Virus record (IMG/VR): IMGVR_UViG_3300017763_000142
Location: 1 to 27,176 of that record
DNA length: 27,176 bases
From: a virus
Direction: 5' to 3' (one strand)
The position numbers and the translations under genes were made by a program. Below the pieces are notes generated by a model, which saw only the letters and a program-made list of their open reading frames with translations, ran no database searches and had not been told where the DNA came from. Positions 7,311-14,528 of the stretch are shown piece after piece (position 1 is the stretch's first letter; the number at the start of each line of letters is the position of its first letter).

Positions 7311-8758
7311 ACATAGGTACACTGCTGAATAAAAGAACTTTACTGGTTTCAACATCACAGAGACTCAATACCCTTTTGAGGAAAAGTTATAGGGTAGATA
7401 TAACTTCAAAAACATTATTACTCGAAAAAAAGAAAAAACTAAGTGATGTAAGAGCAAAAACATTTGCTGCATTAGGTAGACAGAAGGAGGACGATGGTGG
7501 TGGATTATTTGGAATAGGTGCCGGTATAGGTGGTGGAGCATCATTGCTTAGAGGAATGAGAGGGAAACCAAAAGTTACTAGAGGAATTGGTGGTAAAGTT
7601 AGAGGACTTGGAAAACTAAGCAAAACAAACGTTGTTTTGAACACTGCTTTTACAGCAGCAGATTTTATGGGTCGTAAGAAGTCTGGTCAAACTAATTTAC
7701 AAGCAGGTGTAGGTGCAGGAGCAGGATTATTAGGTGGTCTTGGAGGATTCTCTGCAGGTGCTAAGATAGGAGGGTCTATAGGAGCACTCGGTGGTCCATT
7801 AGGAATTGCTGTGGGTGGTTTGATAGGTGGTGCCATTGGTGGGTTTGCTGGATCTTCACTTGCAAGTGGTGCTGCAGATAGAGCGACTGGTGTCACAGGA
7901 TCAGAATTCAGAAGGAAAGAATTAGAAAGACAAGAAATAACAACTACTCAAAGAACTGAGTTTACTGCAGGTTTAGATAGTTTTGATAGGGCACTTGATA
8001 AATTTAGAAAATACGATGAAGATCAAAAAACTTTTATATTACGTGCTACAGGCAGAGATAGAGATAATCAGGCGATAAAACCTACTATATTTTCTCCATT
8101 TGGCGGTGGTGGTGCTAGTCAAAGTGATGTAGATAAGGCATATAGAAGAGGTATTGCCACTGGTGTGTATAGAACAGTTGGGGGAGTTTTATTAGTTGCA
8201 GCAGCAGTAAAGGGTGGTGCAATTCTACTCAAAAAGAAAAGTCTCGCTTTTGTAGTTAAGAAACTGTCTCAAGTTACTAGGGGGTCTAGATCCATGGGAC
8301 TCATGGGTATTGGAAAAGGTATGAAGTTCCCTAAAACTGATCTTGGAGCGTTATTTGGTAGGGGAAGAAAGGTAAATAAGGTGCTCATGACAAAACCAAA
8401 ATTCAAGATAACAAGATCTAGAAATAAAGTAAGAAACAGGAAAGTTCTAAAAGGTCAGGATAAAGTGACTTTTAGTGATAAATTTGATATAAAGAAGATT
8501 ACAGGTGTAAAAATAAATGAAATTAAAAAATCTTTGAAAGTATTAGAAAGATTCAATAATAAAATGAATAAAACTATAAACCCAAAGAAGAAAACATTTC
8601 AAAAATCATTGAATTTATTCAAGAAAAATAAAACTAATTCCAATAAAGGTCCAGATCTTAGTAGTCTAGGTGGTGGTAATACCATAGCGTTTGCTTCTGA
8701 AGATCCTTACTTGGGCACAATAAATAGTATCAAGGCGTATAGTGAGTTGACGGTATAA
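7307..8758 (+). CDS. Tape-measure-like tail protein, Gly-zipper (second of two)
   Basis: This 483-aa, strongly basic protein has a Lys-rich N-terminus (residues 30-50), a first Gly-rich run near 63-85, and a long glycine zipper at about 132-190 (AGVGAGAGLLGGLGGFSAGA and on). A second hydrophobic helix lies at about 281-320 (GIATGVYRTVGGVLLVAAAV). The last 150 residues are very rich in Lys and Arg. Glycine zippers like this occur in tail tape-measure proteins that insert into membranes during DNA delivery. It overlaps the preceding gene by ATGA and the gp27 start by TAATG. Together the pair (883 aa) may take the place of T4 gp28/gp29; this is inference from composition and position. Confidence 0.6.
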   Translation: MNIGTLLNKRTLLVSTSQRLNTLLRKSYRVDITSKTLLLEKKKKLSDVRAKTFAALGRQKEDDGGGLFGIGAGIGGGASLLRGMRGKPKVTRGIGGKVRGLGKLSKTNVVLNTAFTAADFMGRKKSGQTNLQAGVGAGAGLLGGLGGFSAGAKIGGSIGALGGPLGIAVGGLIGGAIGGFAGSSLASGAADRATGVTGSEFRRKELERQEITTTQRTEFTAGLDSFDRALDKFRKYDEDQKTFILRATGRDRDNQAIKPTIFSPFGGGGASQSDVDKAYRRGIATGVYRTVGGVLLVAAAVKGGAILLKKKSLAFVVKKLSQVTRGSRSMGLMGIGKGMKFPKTDLGALFGRGRKVNKVLMTKPKFKITRSRNKVRNRKVLKGQDKVTFSDKFDIKKITGVKINEIKKSLKVLERFNNKMNKTINPKKKTFQKSLNLFKKNKTNSNKGPDLSSLGGGNTIAFASEDPYLGTINSIKAYSELTV

Positions 8759-10074
8759 TGAGTTATTCTAGAGGAGCAAAGATAAAGTTCTGCACCGTCA
8801 GTACACCTGATGACACTGAACAAGTTGTACTCACTGAGCAATTAGGACCGATTCAGTTCTATGAAGACATGATAGATGCTTCTTTTCATGTAGAGATTAT
8901 GGTGTTTGATACTGCAGGTAAATTAGGCACTACACCAATAAGAAGTGGATCTAAAGTATTTCTTCGTATAGAAACTCCTTCTGGTGTCATAGACTTTGAG
9001 AAGGAACCTCTATTCATCAGTAATATCAAGACTTCTGGTAGCACCGCGAAGAAAGAATTCTTTGTAATGCAACTTGAATCCAAAGGCACATTCATAAATC
9101 ATTTCTCTAGAATATATAAGAGATATGATAGTAAAGCAAATATATTAGTTGAGAAATTCCTAAAGGAAGATTTAGAAATATCAGGCGATAAAATTTTAGA
9201 AATCGAGGAACCATCTAACTCAATATCATTCTGTGGCAACTATAAGAGACCATTGCAGACCTGTGTTAGTTTGGCAACAAAATCCATACCTAATATTGGA
9301 ACAAAACAAAATATAACAAGAGGTGGATCTGGATTTTTCTTTTGGGAAACATTGAAGGGATATAACTTTAGAAGTCCTGATGGTATATTCAAACAGATAA
9401 TAGACGATAAAGATAGTATACCAGTATACGAAAAGGTAGCATCATTCAACGCACTGGATCCAGAAAATGATTTTCATATAGTTGATGAACCATCATGGTC
9501 TAATAATGATAATTTACTTGAAAAATTATCACTAGGTCAGTATGCTGCATATAACACCTTCTTTGATATCAATGCAAGAAAGCATGTCGTAGCAGAGCGA
9601 GAGGACGATAAATCAGCAATACACGAGTATAAACCAACATCACAACAAGAAAGTGGTGAAAATGCCACAACATTATCAAATGAACAACCATTTGTACCAA
9701 ACTTTAAAAATTTTACAAGAAGAAGCAAAGAACTTCCTTCGAGGTACTTATTTTCATTTGTTGATCGTGGAACCTATACAAATGACTTGACTACACCACA
9801 GGAGCATGTAGAATATGAAGCGAAGAGGCAATCACGTTATGCAGCACTATTCTCACAAACATTGATGATTACAGTGCCCATGAATGTACAGTTATCCGCA
9901 GGTTCTGTGGTAAAGGTCAAATTTCCTCGAATAAATATAGATAGACCCAACAGTGGTAGTAATAACTCTGCTAGTGGGTACTATATGATCAAATCACTGT
10001 CTCACCAACTAGGATCTCAAGGTGACTTCACCGGACTGAAATTAGTAAGAGACGCTTATTCCAAACTATCATGA
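8758..10074 (+). CDS. 27: gp27 baseplate hub subunit
   Basis: This protein has 438 aa (T4 gp27 has 391). It shows two tube-like beta domains split by an inserted region. Visible segments are TEQLGPIQFYEDMIDASFHV, the middle GGSGFFFWETLKGYNFRSPD (the gp27 insertion with its FxxWETxxG pattern), and near the end LMITVPMNVQLSAGSVVKVK with GYYMIKSLSHQLG. gp27 forms the trimeric ring that adapts the six-fold tube to the three-fold gp5 spike, which fits the gp5-like OB-fold gene encoded shortly downstream. Its stop overlaps the CP12-like start by 4 nt (ATGA). Confidence 0.85.
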   Translation: MSYSRGAKIKFCTVSTPDDTEQVVLTEQLGPIQFYEDMIDASFHVEIMVFDTAGKLGTTPIRSGSKVFLRIETPSGVIDFEKEPLFISNIKTSGSTAKKEFFVMQLESKGTFINHFSRIYKRYDSKANILVEKFLKEDLEISGDKILEIEEPSNSISFCGNYKRPLQTCVSLATKSIPNIGTKQNITRGGSGFFFWETLKGYNFRSPDGIFKQIIDDKDSIPVYEKVASFNALDPENDFHIVDEPSWSNNDNLLEKLSLGQYAAYNTFFDINARKHVVAEREDDKSAIHEYKPTSQQESGENATTLSNEQPFVPNFKNFTRRSKELPSRYLFSFVDRGTYTNDLTTPQEHVEYEAKRQSRYAALFSQTLMITVPMNVQLSAGSVVKVKFPRINIDRPNSGSNNSASGYYMIKSLSHQLGSQGDFTGLKLVRDAYSKLS

Positions 10075-10298
10075 AAAGTATCGAAGACCATATCAAAAAG
10101 GATAAGGAGATCATCGATGATCCACAAGCAAACCCTGCTGCTAGAAGACATGCAAAAGAAGAATTGCATGATCTACAAGAATATGTCGGACATCACAAAG
10201 AAGAGATCGAAGCAGGAGATCACCATGATCCTAATGCATTAGAACTATTCTGTGATATGCATCCTGACGAACCCGAATGTTTAGTATACGACGATTAA
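10071..10298 (+). CDS. CP12-like small protein inside the baseplate operon
   Basis: This 75-aa hydrophilic protein ends NALELFCDMHPDEPECLVYDD (residues 55-75). That matches the C-terminal half of cyanobacterial CP12, which closes with FxxYCxxNPxxxEC(L/R)xYDD; the C61-x8-C70 spacing is exact. CP12 uses this loop and its redox disulphide to bind GAPDH, while the N-terminal Cys pair and helices bind phosphoribulokinase. Here the N-terminal pair is absent (KEIIDDPQANPAARRHAKEE) and the AWDxVEEL core has become RHAKEELHDL. The gene overlaps gp27 by ATGA and the next gene starts straight after its stop, so it is co-expressed with the hub. It could redirect host carbon flux or have become a structural peptide. 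Confidence 0.7.
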   Translation: MKSIEDHIKKDKEIIDDPQANPAARRHAKEELHDLQEYVGHHKEEIEAGDHHDPNALELFCDMHPDEPECLVYDD

Positions 10299-12242
10299 AT
10301 GGCACTTGAGTCTCGTCTGAATAAAATACATTTTGCTGGTCACGATGGCACTATGACCTTTGTGGGTCAGGTGACTACTGATGCAGCTTGGCGAGAGCAT
10401 CATAAGGATTATGGTTATCGAGTCAAGGTAAGAATATATGGGAAACATCCCCCATCAAACGTTCTATCTGATGAGAAATTGCCATGGGCACATGTTTCAG
10501 TGCCATGCACTTTTGGTGCAGGTAATTCACATGCAGGCACCTCATTATGCCTACAGGGTGGAGAAACCGTTCATGGATACTTTGCTGACGGAGAAGATGC
10601 ACAGATTCCTATAATACTGGGAGCATTTCAAACTGAATTTTCAATTCAAAATCGAATACCATACCTAATAGCGTCTAATGACAGTTCTCAGTTTTATGAA
10701 CTGTTTGCTAAAGAGGGATTAGAATGGTCTGCACTGAATGACAATGGTGGAAATCCCGGTGCTGACAACGGTGTAAACATTGCTAAGTTTGATAAGAAAC
10801 AGAATATCCTTGACGAAGAAAAGATAATTCTCAAAAAAGCACAGAAGTGTAAGACTGGTGGTTTTCTAAGTGAGGTTTCAAGATCTTTAGCATCATTCAT
10901 TGAAGTTACAAATGGATTGAGTAAACTTGAAGACACGTATATTGATCCTATAATGGATGAAATTAGGGATGTGCAAGATCTTGTAAGAACAACATCACAA
11001 GTCATATCTGGAGCATATTCTCAAGTTATAAGATTAGCAAGAAAGTATTTGTTTGACAAGATCTATAAGTTAGTTGAGCAACTTATGGGTTTCTTACAAC
11101 TCGATAGTTTATTGAAAGACATTGCTGTCAAGAAAGCAGTCGATCAAATCTATTGTGTCATAGAAAACATTATAAAGAGTCTACAGAAGGTTTTAGAGGA
11201 CTTCTTGACAGGATTGATAGGTAAACTTGTACAAGCACCTTTATGTGCTGCAGAACAGTTTTTAGCAGGGTTGAACACAAAATTGTTCAATGATATCGAA
11301 AGCAAAATTGGCGATGCACTAAGTTCTATCTCAGGAATACTTGGACCTATTGGATCGTTCATGGGTTTCCTTGATAAAGCAATGAACTATGCTCAGATAG
11401 GTCTAAAGTTACTATCATGCGAAGATACAGACTGTCCTCCAGAACCTTATGACTGGGCACTAAACTTCGGTCCTACAAAGCAGGATAAAATAAATTTCAA
11501 AAAGACAATCGATATATCATCTAAGTTTGATGCTATCGGTATTGGAAGATCAGTCAATGATAGAATTGATAAATTTTTCGGATTGGATGAAGATGATCTT
11601 GCAAATGCAGAAAAAGTTGCAGCGATTGTTGGAGACTGTCCTATAGATCAGAAGATATGTGGTGCTCCTAAGATAGAGATTTTTGGTGGCGGAGGAATTG
11701 GAGCAGCAGCAAACGCTGTTATCAATGAGTTTGGTTCTATCGTGGGTGTTAACATGACTGATCTAGGAGTAGGTTATACTTCAAAACCATATGTAAGTAT
11801 TCTTGACAATTGTGGAGGCAATGGTGCCGAAGGTGAAGCAATTCTCAAGGATGGTCAGGTTATTAATATTATAATAAGAAGAGGTGGTGGAGGATATCAA
11901 ACTCCTATCAATGTTTCCGATGGAGAAGGAACTGATGTAGTTGGTGAGATAGAGGGCGTGGAGATAATAAGAACAGGTAGAGAATATAAACCGGATGATA
12001 TCATAACAAGTCAATGTGGACAACTGAAAGTCAGATTAGACGACGCAGGAAGAATCATTGGTGCTACAGTTATTTCTGCTCATAAAGGTTGTAAAGTCAT
12101 TCCTGATCTATCAATAAATACAGAGACTGGTTATGGAGCACTTGTGAGACCTATTATGAGATACAGAAAAGTAGAAGATTATGATTCAACGATTCCTGCA
12201 GATGGAATCATGAGGGTTGTTGATTGTGTGAGTAGTTACTAA
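10299..12242 (+). CDS. 5: gp5-like hub OB-fold protein without a visible lysozyme domain
   Basis: This 647-aa protein has an N-terminal 120 residues that match the OB-fold of T4 gp5: MTFVGQVTTDAAWREHHKDY, then GYRVKVRIYGKHPPSN, EKLPWAHVSVPCTFGAG, GETVHGYFADGEDAQIPIIL. That domain mounts the spike on gp27. A T4-lysozyme domain should follow but I see none. Instead residues about 170-370 are alpha-helical (SLASFIEVTNGLSKLEDTYI and on), with a Cys-rich linker near 375-385. The C-terminus (about 460-640) is Gly-rich beta with two copies of a GxGYxxxPxV motif (LGVGYTSKPYVSI and RGGGGYQTPINVS). The middle may form a helical sheath or a different enzyme. ATG follows the upstream stop directly. Confidence 0.78.
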   Translation: MALESRLNKIHFAGHDGTMTFVGQVTTDAAWREHHKDYGYRVKVRIYGKHPPSNVLSDEKLPWAHVSVPCTFGAGNSHAGTSLCLQGGETVHGYFADGEDAQIPIILGAFQTEFSIQNRIPYLIASNDSSQFYELFAKEGLEWSALNDNGGNPGADNGVNIAKFDKKQNILDEEKIILKKAQKCKTGGFLSEVSRSLASFIEVTNGLSKLEDTYIDPIMDEIRDVQDLVRTTSQVISGAYSQVIRLARKYLFDKIYKLVEQLMGFLQLDSLLKDIAVKKAVDQIYCVIENIIKSLQKVLEDFLTGLIGKLVQAPLCAAEQFLAGLNTKLFNDIESKIGDALSSISGILGPIGSFMGFLDKAMNYAQIGLKLLSCEDTDCPPEPYDWALNFGPTKQDKINFKKTIDISSKFDAIGIGRSVNDRIDKFFGLDEDDLANAEKVAAIVGDCPIDQKICGAPKIEIFGGGGIGAAANAVINEFGSIVGVNMTDLGVGYTSKPYVSILDNCGGNGAEGEAILKDGQVINIIIRRGGGGYQTPINVSDGEGTDVVGEIEGVEIIRTGREYKPDDIITSQCGQLKVRLDDAGRIIGATVISAHKGCKVIPDLSINTETGYGALVRPIMRYRKVEDYDSTIPADGIMRVVDCVSSY

Positions 12243-12802
12243 TGGAAAGGAAAACACCACCATTAGTCATAAACACTCCCGAAGATGGGTTTCTTAGAGT
12301 TGGATTGAATACTGATGCTAAAACATCTCGTCCTGATCAAGTTCAATTGGCAGGTGGTTGTGGAGCAAGTCTTAGAATATTTGACGATGGTGGATGGGAA
12401 CTAAGATCCGTAAACAGACCCGGCAAACCAAATAAAAAGGGTTGTAATATAATAGCAAGAGGAGAAGGTGGGTTACAAATATATTCAGATGGTGATGTTA
12501 ACATAGATGCAAAAGGTGATTTCAATGTATCTGCAAGAAACATTACAATGGAAACCACTGCAGATGATGGTGACTTTACTGTATTCTGTAAAAGAGACAT
12601 AATGCTTGATGCAGACAATAACTTCAAAGCATATGGAACGAAATGTGTTATCACAGCATCAGATACTATGATCACACATTCAACAGGTTGGAATCTTATA
12701 GTGGGTAATCCAGTATATGTTTACGAGAAGAAATCCAAACTTATACCAACCAGCACATCAGATATCGTCAACAGTCTACTTGAAAACTTTATGTTATCAT
12801 GA
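12242..12802 (+). CDS. Central-spike beta-helix protein (gp5 C-terminal-like)
   Basis: In this 186-aa protein, residues about 75-150 are a run of short, alternating strands (GGLQIYSDGDVNIDAKGDFN, then VSARNITMETTADDGDFTVF). This is the pattern of the intertwined trimeric beta-helix at the end of T4 gp5 and VgrG needles. The N-terminal 70 residues are rich in Gly, Asn and Pro (GFLRVGLNTDAKTSRPDQVQ) and may anchor it to the gp5-like protein encoded just before (1-nt overlap, TAATG). In T4 one polypeptide carries OB-fold, lysozyme and needle; here needle and OB-fold seem to be separate genes. The role as spike needle is inferred from repeat pattern and position. Confidence 0.65.
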   Translation: MERKTPPLVINTPEDGFLRVGLNTDAKTSRPDQVQLAGGCGASLRIFDDGGWELRSVNRPGKPNKKGCNIIARGEGGLQIYSDGDVNIDAKGDFNVSARNITMETTADDGDFTVFCKRDIMLDADNNFKAYGTKCVITASDTMITHSTGWNLIVGNPVYVYEKKSKLIPTSTSDIVNSLLENFMLS

Positions 12803-13062
12803 TTCTATTCTCTTTTATTATATCATTATTTGCTAATCATTTACCTGTGATGTATGTTCAGGTGCCACAGTGGGCAGATGATTGGGCAGTGTGTGCAGTA
12901 GATGTACCTGATGCTAAGTGTCATTGGTATGTCATGTCACCTGACAATACCTTCGGTGAAGGTTTTGATTGGGAAGAAGCACCATGGTTCGATGCTAATG
13001 GACTAAATGATATAGCACCCATGCAGGAAAAAACAGTCGTGCAAAAACTACAGGAAAACTAA
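12799..13062 (+). CDS. Small Trp-rich protein with exported-like N-terminus, unknown function
   Basis: This 87-aa protein overlaps both neighbours (ATGA at the front, TAATG at the end). The N-terminal 12 residues are hydrophobic (MILFSFIISLFA), suggesting a signal or membrane segment; an in-frame ATG at 12850 would give a soluble 70-aa form starting MYVQVPQWADDWAVCAVDVP. The body is acidic and rich in Trp (five) with two cysteines eight residues apart (C32, C41). It lies between spike and fibre genes, so a virion or assembly role is plausible. No family recognised. Confidence 0.65.
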   Translation: MILFSFIISLFANHLPVMYVQVPQWADDWAVCAVDVPDAKCHWYVMSPDNTFGEGFDWEEAPWFDANGLNDIAPMQEKTVVQKLQEN

Positions 13063-13922
13063 TGGAATCCCCAGAGGTATCAACAGGTAAACTCTATATC
13101 GGTCCATCTATACCGGTAAAACTTGATTTATCAGCGTTCACACTAAATTCTAAACTTCCTTTCAATGGAACGTTAGCATGTGTCGGTCCTGCATTTTTCG
13201 GTGCGGTTCCACCAACAGGTTTTGCAAGAGCAATGTGTCAAATGGGTCCGGGAATCCCACCATTTGTATCGGCAGTTCCGGGTCTGACACTCGAAGTGAC
13301 AGGTGGCACACACCTGATGGGGTATTTGAATGCCTTTGGTCTAAACTCTATGATTGGTGTGACCAATAATATTGGTGTTCATAATGGAATAGGACTCAAG
13401 AATATGCTTGGGTTCCATAATAGAGTAGGAAAACAAACAGCAGTTGGTGGAGAAACATCAGCAGAACCTAAAAAGTTCTGTGCAGCACCGGCAATGACAC
13501 TTACTTCGGTTGCTGGAAAACTGATGGGTTTTTGGACATTCAATGGCACACCACTAAGTCTCCTGCATGCTCACTCAGATAGAAATCTAAAGAAGAATAT
13601 ACAACCTATACTATCACCTCTGTCTAAAGTTCTACAACTTCAGGGTGTGACATTTGAATGGGATCACCCTAAGTTAGCAAAGAATAGACCGGGAACAAAT
13701 ATGGGATTGATTGCCCAAGACACTGAAAAAGTAGTTCCAGAAGTCGTGATAAATACCACTATAACTACTGATGGCAAACAAACAGAATGTAAAGGCATCA
13801 TGTACGAAAACCTTGTTGGTCTCTTAGTTGAGGCAATTAAGGAACAAAACCAGCGAATTGAACATCTAGAACAATGCATTGTTACACTACAACAGGAAAA
13901 GTCCACATCGACGGAATCATAG
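13062..13922 (+). CDS. Fibre/spike protein with C-terminal S74 intramolecular chaperone
   Basis: In this 286-aa protein, residues 1-165 are Gly-rich with short strands (GLNSMIGVTNNIGVHNGIGL, then KNMLGFHNRVG), suggesting a trimeric beta-helix. From about residue 170 the peptidase S74 / endosialidase chaperone domain follows: HSDRNLKKNIQPILSPLSKV, FEWD, MGLIAQDTEKVVPEVV, YENLVGLLVEAIKEQNQRIE. The self-cleavage serine would be S172 with Lys177/178 in SDRNLKK. The domain folds the trimer and is then cut off. An ending coiled coil (IKEQNQRIEHLEQCIVTLQQ) supports trimerisation. The last 49 nt overlap the next ORF in another frame. Confidence 0.85.
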   Translation: MESPEVSTGKLYIGPSIPVKLDLSAFTLNSKLPFNGTLACVGPAFFGAVPPTGFARAMCQMGPGIPPFVSAVPGLTLEVTGGTHLMGYLNAFGLNSMIGVTNNIGVHNGIGLKNMLGFHNRVGKQTAVGGETSAEPKKFCAAPAMTLTSVAGKLMGFWTFNGTPLSLLHAHSDRNLKKNIQPILSPLSKVLQLQGVTFEWDHPKLAKNRPGTNMGLIAQDTEKVVPEVVINTTITTDGKQTECKGIMYENLVGLLVEAIKEQNQRIEHLEQCIVTLQQEKSTSTES

Positions 13923-14167
13923 AATTACCAGAGGAGTGGCAAGGTAAAATCAAAAAAGAAACAATCTCTGTGCAACTGACCTCAATAGGGACGGCTCAGG
14001 AATTATATGTAAAAGAAATTCAGTGGGGAACGAAGGTTATAATAAGAAACGGTGGAGGTGGTGCATTGAATGCATTTTATACTGTAACTGCAGATCCGAT
14101 CAAGGTTGAAGAACCAGCGAAACCAGTCCTGCTCAAAACAAAATCAAAAGCAAAGTTGACTGCATAA
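13874..14167 (+). CDS. Small fibre-associated beta domain protein, overlapping the S74 gene
   Basis: This 97-aa ORF has only one possible start: the ATG at 13874, 15 nt after a stop in this frame and 49 nt inside the S74 gene. Translation reads TTGKVHIDGIIELPEEWQGK, then ISVQLTSIGTAQELYVKEIQ and NAFYTVTADPIK. This resembles a small domain often found in phage fibres beside S74 domains, of form GxVxIDGxxxLPxxW followed by SVQLTxIG. The C-terminus is Lys-rich (TKSKAKLTA). Here it sits after the chaperone and in the -1 frame, so it may be a separate subunit made by coupling or re-initiation. A -1 shift is conceivable but no classical slippery heptamer is visible in the overlap. Confidence 0.65.
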   Translation: MHCYTTTGKVHIDGIIELPEEWQGKIKKETISVQLTSIGTAQELYVKEIQWGTKVIIRNGGGGALNAFYTVTADPIKVEEPAKPVLLKTKSKAKLTA

Positions 14168-14183
14168 GTCATTGTGGTATAAT
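14156..14183 (+). promoter_or_regulatory. Sigma70-type promoter, near consensus
   Basis: TTGACT (14156-14161) and TATAAT (14178-14183) are separated by 16 nt. The -35 has one mismatch and the -10 is perfect. The -35 is inside the last codons of the 97-aa ORF. Transcription would start near 14190, just before the small gene at 14206. It differs from the TATAAATA late type seen elsewhere in the window. Confidence 0.75.
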
Positions 14184-14205
14184 ATATGAGTATCTAAATT
14201 TTATT

Positions 14206-14382
14206 ATGGAATTTGAAGAACTTGTTGATCTCGTAGAAGTAAACATTCCTGCGAGGTCTTTTTCTTTGTTTGGAAGTCATGGATCCACTAAAGTTATTGA
14301 TAATCTGACCACAACACAATTCATGTCTGTTCTTGAGGTGATTAGGGCAGCAGAAGACGAGACTGAAATAATTTATGTATGA
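14206..14382 (+). CDS. Small acidic protein of 58 aa, unknown function
   Basis: The translation starts MEFEELVDLVEVNIPARSFS and ends EVIRAAEDETEIIYV. It is acidic, with a likely amphipathic helix (FMSVLEVIRAAED) and no membrane segment. It is the first gene after a near-consensus sigma70-type promoter; the leader would be about 15 nt with no Shine-Dalgarno, so initiation may be close to leaderless. Its stop overlaps the next ATG (ATGA), which supports both ORFs being real. I do not recognise a family. Confidence 0.6.
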   Translation: MEFEELVDLVEVNIPARSFSLFGSHGSTKVIDNLTTTQFMSVLEVIRAAEDETEIIYV

Positions 14383-14528
14383 GTGAGATAAGATGCCCTG
14401 TATGTGGACATATTTGTAAGAGTAGAATCGAGTTTGGTTCTCACATAAGGCGGTGTCAAGAAATAACTGGCAATAAAAAATTCAAATTTAATCAGAAAAA
14501 GAACCCGAAGAGGAAACGTAAAAAATAA
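14379..14528 (+). CDS. Tiny CCHC zinc-finger protein with basic tail
   Basis: This 49-aa protein reads MSEIRCPVCGHICKSRIEFG then SHIRRC. Cys6, Cys9, His22 and Cys26 give C-x2-C-x12-H-x3-C, the spacing of a classical C2H2 finger with the last His replaced by Cys. The final 20 residues are mostly Lys, Arg and Asn (KKNPKRKRKK), suited to nucleic-acid binding. It overlaps the preceding small ORF by 4 nt, so the two share the promoter at 14156-14183. It may be a small regulator of transcription or of a host protein; this is inference. Its stop abuts the end of the convergent minus-strand gene with no intervening base. Confidence 0.65.
   Translation: MSEIRCPVCGHICKSRIEFGSHIRRCQEITGNKKFKFNQKKNPKRKRKK

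Noticed and set aside
12799-13062. A second CP12-like C-x8-C motif in the 87-aa protein (CAVDVPDAKC)
   Set aside because: The spacing and PDA match CP12 by eye, but there is no YDD end and no helical N-terminal part; probably coincidence.
13862-13922. Frameshift joining the S74 protein and the 97-aa ORF
   Set aside because: The only candidate, G_GAA_AAG, does not satisfy the X_XXY_YYZ rule; an internal ATG exists, so a programmed shift is not supported.
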